Part shown: positions 4,878-6,407 of the stretch, piece by piece | Position numbering within the stretch: position 1 is the first letter of the stretch | Layout of the letters: each line of letters opens with the position of its first letter | NCBI GenBank assembly: GCA_002685655.1 | Contig: NYXM01000095.1 | Coordinates: 1 to 6,407, forward strand | Reading direction: 5' to 3' | Length of the DNA: 6,407 nt | From: Planctomycetaceae bacterium | GTDB lineage: Bacteria > Planctomycetota > Planctomycetia > Pirellulales > Pirellulaceae | The notes under the pieces: generated by a model | Told to the model about the DNA's origin: nothing | The model's database searches: none | Seen by the model: the letters and a program-made list of their open reading frames with translations, nothing else | Position numbers and translations under genes: made by a program

Positions 4878-5966
4878 ATGACCAAGGTATTGGATAACGA
4901 CTTTCAGTCGCGCCGAAACGCGACGCAAGCGGCATACGTCGACAAACGAGTTCAAGAAGAAAAGTGGCGTCTCGAAACCATTCCTGCTGACGTCGTTGGT
5001 CTTTCCCGCGACCTTCAGGTTTACAGAGCAGAACGCGGTTCCGATCTGGTCACTTTTGCCAAACATGGCGACAAGGACACGTTTTGTCCGCCGATATGGT
5101 GGGACCTCGGTATTGGAAGTGGAGCATGCGGCCTCGGTTGTCGATCCTGTTTCCTGATGCTCACGTTCCGTTCCATGCGTGACCCGTTACGGCATCTGTT
5201 GTACGAGAACGTCGAAGCCTTCTGGTCCGCGGCGAGCGGTTGGTTAAATGATCCAAGTCGTCGACGACATGATACGATGGGATTGGGAATCGACCGGTCC
5301 GACTCGTTGTTGTACGAAGGTGTCACCGAGCACGCCCGTCACTTGATACCGATGTTTGCGGACCCCAACAAAAATCCGCAGCGCAATTACCTGATCTTGC
5401 TGACCAAAAGCAAGAATGTTCACTATCTGGAAGGATTACCGACCGCCAATGTCGCGGTGACATTCTCCCTTAATCCCGAGCCAATCACCGATCTCTGGGA
5501 AGGCAAATGGCCGGACACGCTGGAGCGGATCACACCGCCAATCCAAGACCGCTTGGAAGCATGTCTGCAGGCACAGCGATGGGGATTCGAGACGCGATGG
5601 CGGATCGATCCGATTCTTTATCCGCCGGGCTGGGAGACGATGTATGACGAATTCTTTGCCGAGGCTGCCGCGTTAGGATTGCGGCCAAGGTATGTGACAC
5701 TTGGGACCTACCGCGAAAAGAATTCGCAGCTCGACACTTGGCGCGAAAAGTGGGGCTTGCCGCCGATGGAATGGGAGCCGACCGAGTTGAGCAAGGAAGG
5801 CACGCACTTTCATGTTCCGGAGGATGAACGAATCGCGATCTATCGGATTGTTACCGATCTGTCGCGTAAGTATCTTCCGGACAGTCGCGTCAGCCTGTGC
5901 AAGGAGACGCATTCCGTTCGCAAGGCGGTCGGGCTGTGCAATGCGGATTGCAATTGCCTGATGTAG
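4878..5966 (+). CDS. Spore photoproduct lyase-like (SPL family) radical SAM protein
   Basis: The 362-aa product carries C84-GLG-C88-RS-C91, the CxxxCxxC site that holds the 4Fe-4S cluster and S-adenosylmethionine in radical SAM enzymes. Family-like segments follow in order: GLGIDRSDSLLYEGVTEHAR (SDS at 141-143), LLTKSKNV (174-181), FSLNPEPI (196-203), RIDPILYPPGW starting at 242, and the LGTYRE strand in the 270s. SPL enzymes use a 5'-deoxyadenosyl radical to reverse a thymine photodimer in spore DNA, but SPL-like relatives in non-spore-formers are largely uncharacterised. The C-terminus is Cys-rich: C341 in SLCKE, then C354, C358 and C360 in a closing CNADCNC. These could bind a second cluster or supply a hydrogen-donor Cys. 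ATG 4878 with GGAG (4862-4865, 12 bp away) is preferred; ATG 4860 adds six residues but lies against the hairpin. The same orientation as the MoxR/vWA genes suggests, but does not prove, a shared role. Confidence 0.85.
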   Translation: MTKVLDNDFQSRRNATQAAYVDKRVQEEKWRLETIPADVVGLSRDLQVYRAERGSDLVTFAKHGDKDTFCPPIWWDLGIGSGACGLGCRSCFLMLTFRSMRDPLRHLLYENVEAFWSAASGWLNDPSRRRHDTMGLGIDRSDSLLYEGVTEHARHLIPMFADPNKNPQRNYLILLTKSKNVHYLEGLPTANVAVTFSLNPEPITDLWEGKWPDTLERITPPIQDRLEACLQAQRWGFETRWRIDPILYPPGWETMYDEFFAEAAALGLRPRYVTLGTYREKNSQLDTWREKWGLPPMEWEPTELSKEGTHFHVPEDERIAIYRIVTDLSRKYLPDSRVSLCKETHSVRKAVGLCNADCNCLM

Positions 5967-6191
5967 CGAGGACTGCGCCGGCGGAAGCTTGGGCGAATTG
6001 CGAGCGCGCGATGACCGTATCGACACCGACGAGACCGGTCCGTCTGCTGACAGGCGGGGTGATGCTTGGCGGTGCTTCCTCAGATCGATGGACAGCAATG
6101 GCTCGCCATTACCCCACAGTTGCAGATCCGAATCCCGACCCCACAACTTGTTTTCACGATAGCGAAATCCGGCTACCGCAGGGTTATACGA
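5967..6191. other. Intergenic region with no convincing gene
   Basis: All three plus frames have short open stretches here. One from TTG 6066 looks somewhat protein-like but has no ribosome binding site and runs through the terminator-like hairpin. The only clear structure is AATGGC-TC-GCCATT (6097-6110), a 6-bp inverted repeat with a two-base spacer. I see no promoter, RNA gene or mobile element. Confidence 0.4.
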
Positions 6192-6219
6192 AAGGCCGGC
6201 GTCCAGAGACGTCGGCCTT
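6192..6219. terminator. Intrinsic-terminator-like hairpin, possibly bidirectional
   Basis: AAGGCCGGCGTC (6192-6203) pairs with GACGTCGGCCTT (6208-6219) over 12 bp around a CAGA loop, with one G-U pair in the plus-strand RNA (an A-C mismatch in the minus-strand RNA). Read on the minus strand it is followed by a short TTTCG; read on the plus strand by the weaker TTACTGCGTTCT. It lies 225 bp after the radical SAM stop and directly at the stop of a minus-strand open frame, so it could end transcripts from either side. Confidence 0.5.
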
Positions 6220-6406
6220 ACTGCGTTCTATCGCCAGTTGTGGCAACAAGTTGGCGCGTTGTGGGAAGTCTCTGACTGGCGATCTCGTCGTGGTGCGCGA
6301 CTCGCGCTGTGCGAATCCGCTTGGCCACCGTGGTCTGATTTGAGCCAAAACTCTCGCCAGTCTCGGTGTCTCGCGCCGCTCGGGTTATAGAGTGTTGCGA
6401 GCGCTC
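6218..6406 (-). CDS. Possible 3' end of a minus-strand gene, partial, unknown product
   Basis: A minus-strand frame is open from the window edge to a TAA at 6218-6220, 62 codons without a start, so the gene would begin beyond the window. The stretch SNQTTVAKRIRTARVA could be the recognition part of a helix-turn-helix, but the rest is low in identifiable features. Its stop overlaps the base of the terminator-like hairpin, as at a natural gene end. The other two minus frames are also open for long stretches here, so this could be chance. Confidence 0.2.
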   Translation of the reverse strand, partial: ERSQHSITRAARDTETGESFGSNQTTVAKRIRTARVAHHDEIASQRLPTTRQLVATTGDRTQ

Positions 6407-6407
6407 A

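Noticed and set aside
5673..6146. 157-codon minus-strand ORF overlapping the end of the radical SAM gene
   Set aside because: It is antisense to a clear family member for most of its length, has no recognisable domain and ends inside the gene; it is a shadow.
6011..6343. Plus-strand frame from ATG 6011 running through the terminator-like hairpin
   Set aside because: No ribosome binding site, odd composition, passes through a 12-bp stem and no domain is visible; the neighbouring frame from TTG 6066 was rejected for the same reasons.
6300..6370. tRNA-like text on the minus strand (GTGGCCAAGCGG)
   Set aside because: It resembles a D-arm only; no acceptor stem, anticodon arm or T-arm could be assembled around it.

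Overview
The window is a compact, mostly plus-strand locus from a bacterium of moderately high GC. The spacious intergenic style, and a 4.5-4.8 kb spacer that resembles planctomycete (Rhodopirellula-like) intergenic sequence, point weakly to Planctomycetota. That is an impression, since no rRNA or housekeeping marker is present.

Left module (about 60-3341). A stand-alone or 5'-truncated RuvB-like C-terminal piece (AAA lid plus winged helix, no Walker motifs) overlaps by 8 bp a MoxR-type AAA+ ATPase. The ATPase is joined by an ATGA overlap to a DUF2201-type protein with an N-terminal HExxH metallopeptidase-like domain and a C-terminal vWA domain. A second ATGA overlap leads to a small acidic ORF. 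This ORF in turn overlaps, in another frame, a 107-aa protein with a C2H2-like zinc finger. The overlaps indicate one translationally coupled operon built on a MoxR/vWA pair.

Middle (3342-4545). A 325-bp gap holds a near-consensus sigma70-like promoter with a perfect palindrome at the expected transcription start, and a long-loop inverted repeat. It is followed by an ORF whose last 210 residues look like a small ADP-ribosyltransferase-like (DarT/KptA-type fold) protein opening with a 'LYHFT' motif. An 82-residue N-terminal extension is optional. A folded element lies just before the internal start of the domain.

Right (4546-6407). A 330-bp spacer with two clean hairpins precedes a 362-aa spore-photoproduct-lyase-like (SPL) radical SAM protein with a CxxxCxxC cluster and a Cys-rich C-terminus. 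Downstream is a terminator-like hairpin, and possibly the 3' end of a minus-strand gene running out of the window.

How the genes may work together (inference): MoxR/vWA pairs remodel or load cofactors into client proteins. Here the partners in the same orientation are nucleic-acid-type proteins: a RuvB-like winged helix, a zinc finger, an ART-like enzyme and an SPL-like DNA-repair-type radical SAM enzyme. A DNA damage, modification or conflict system is a reasonable hypothesis. I do not recognise this exact combination as a described system.
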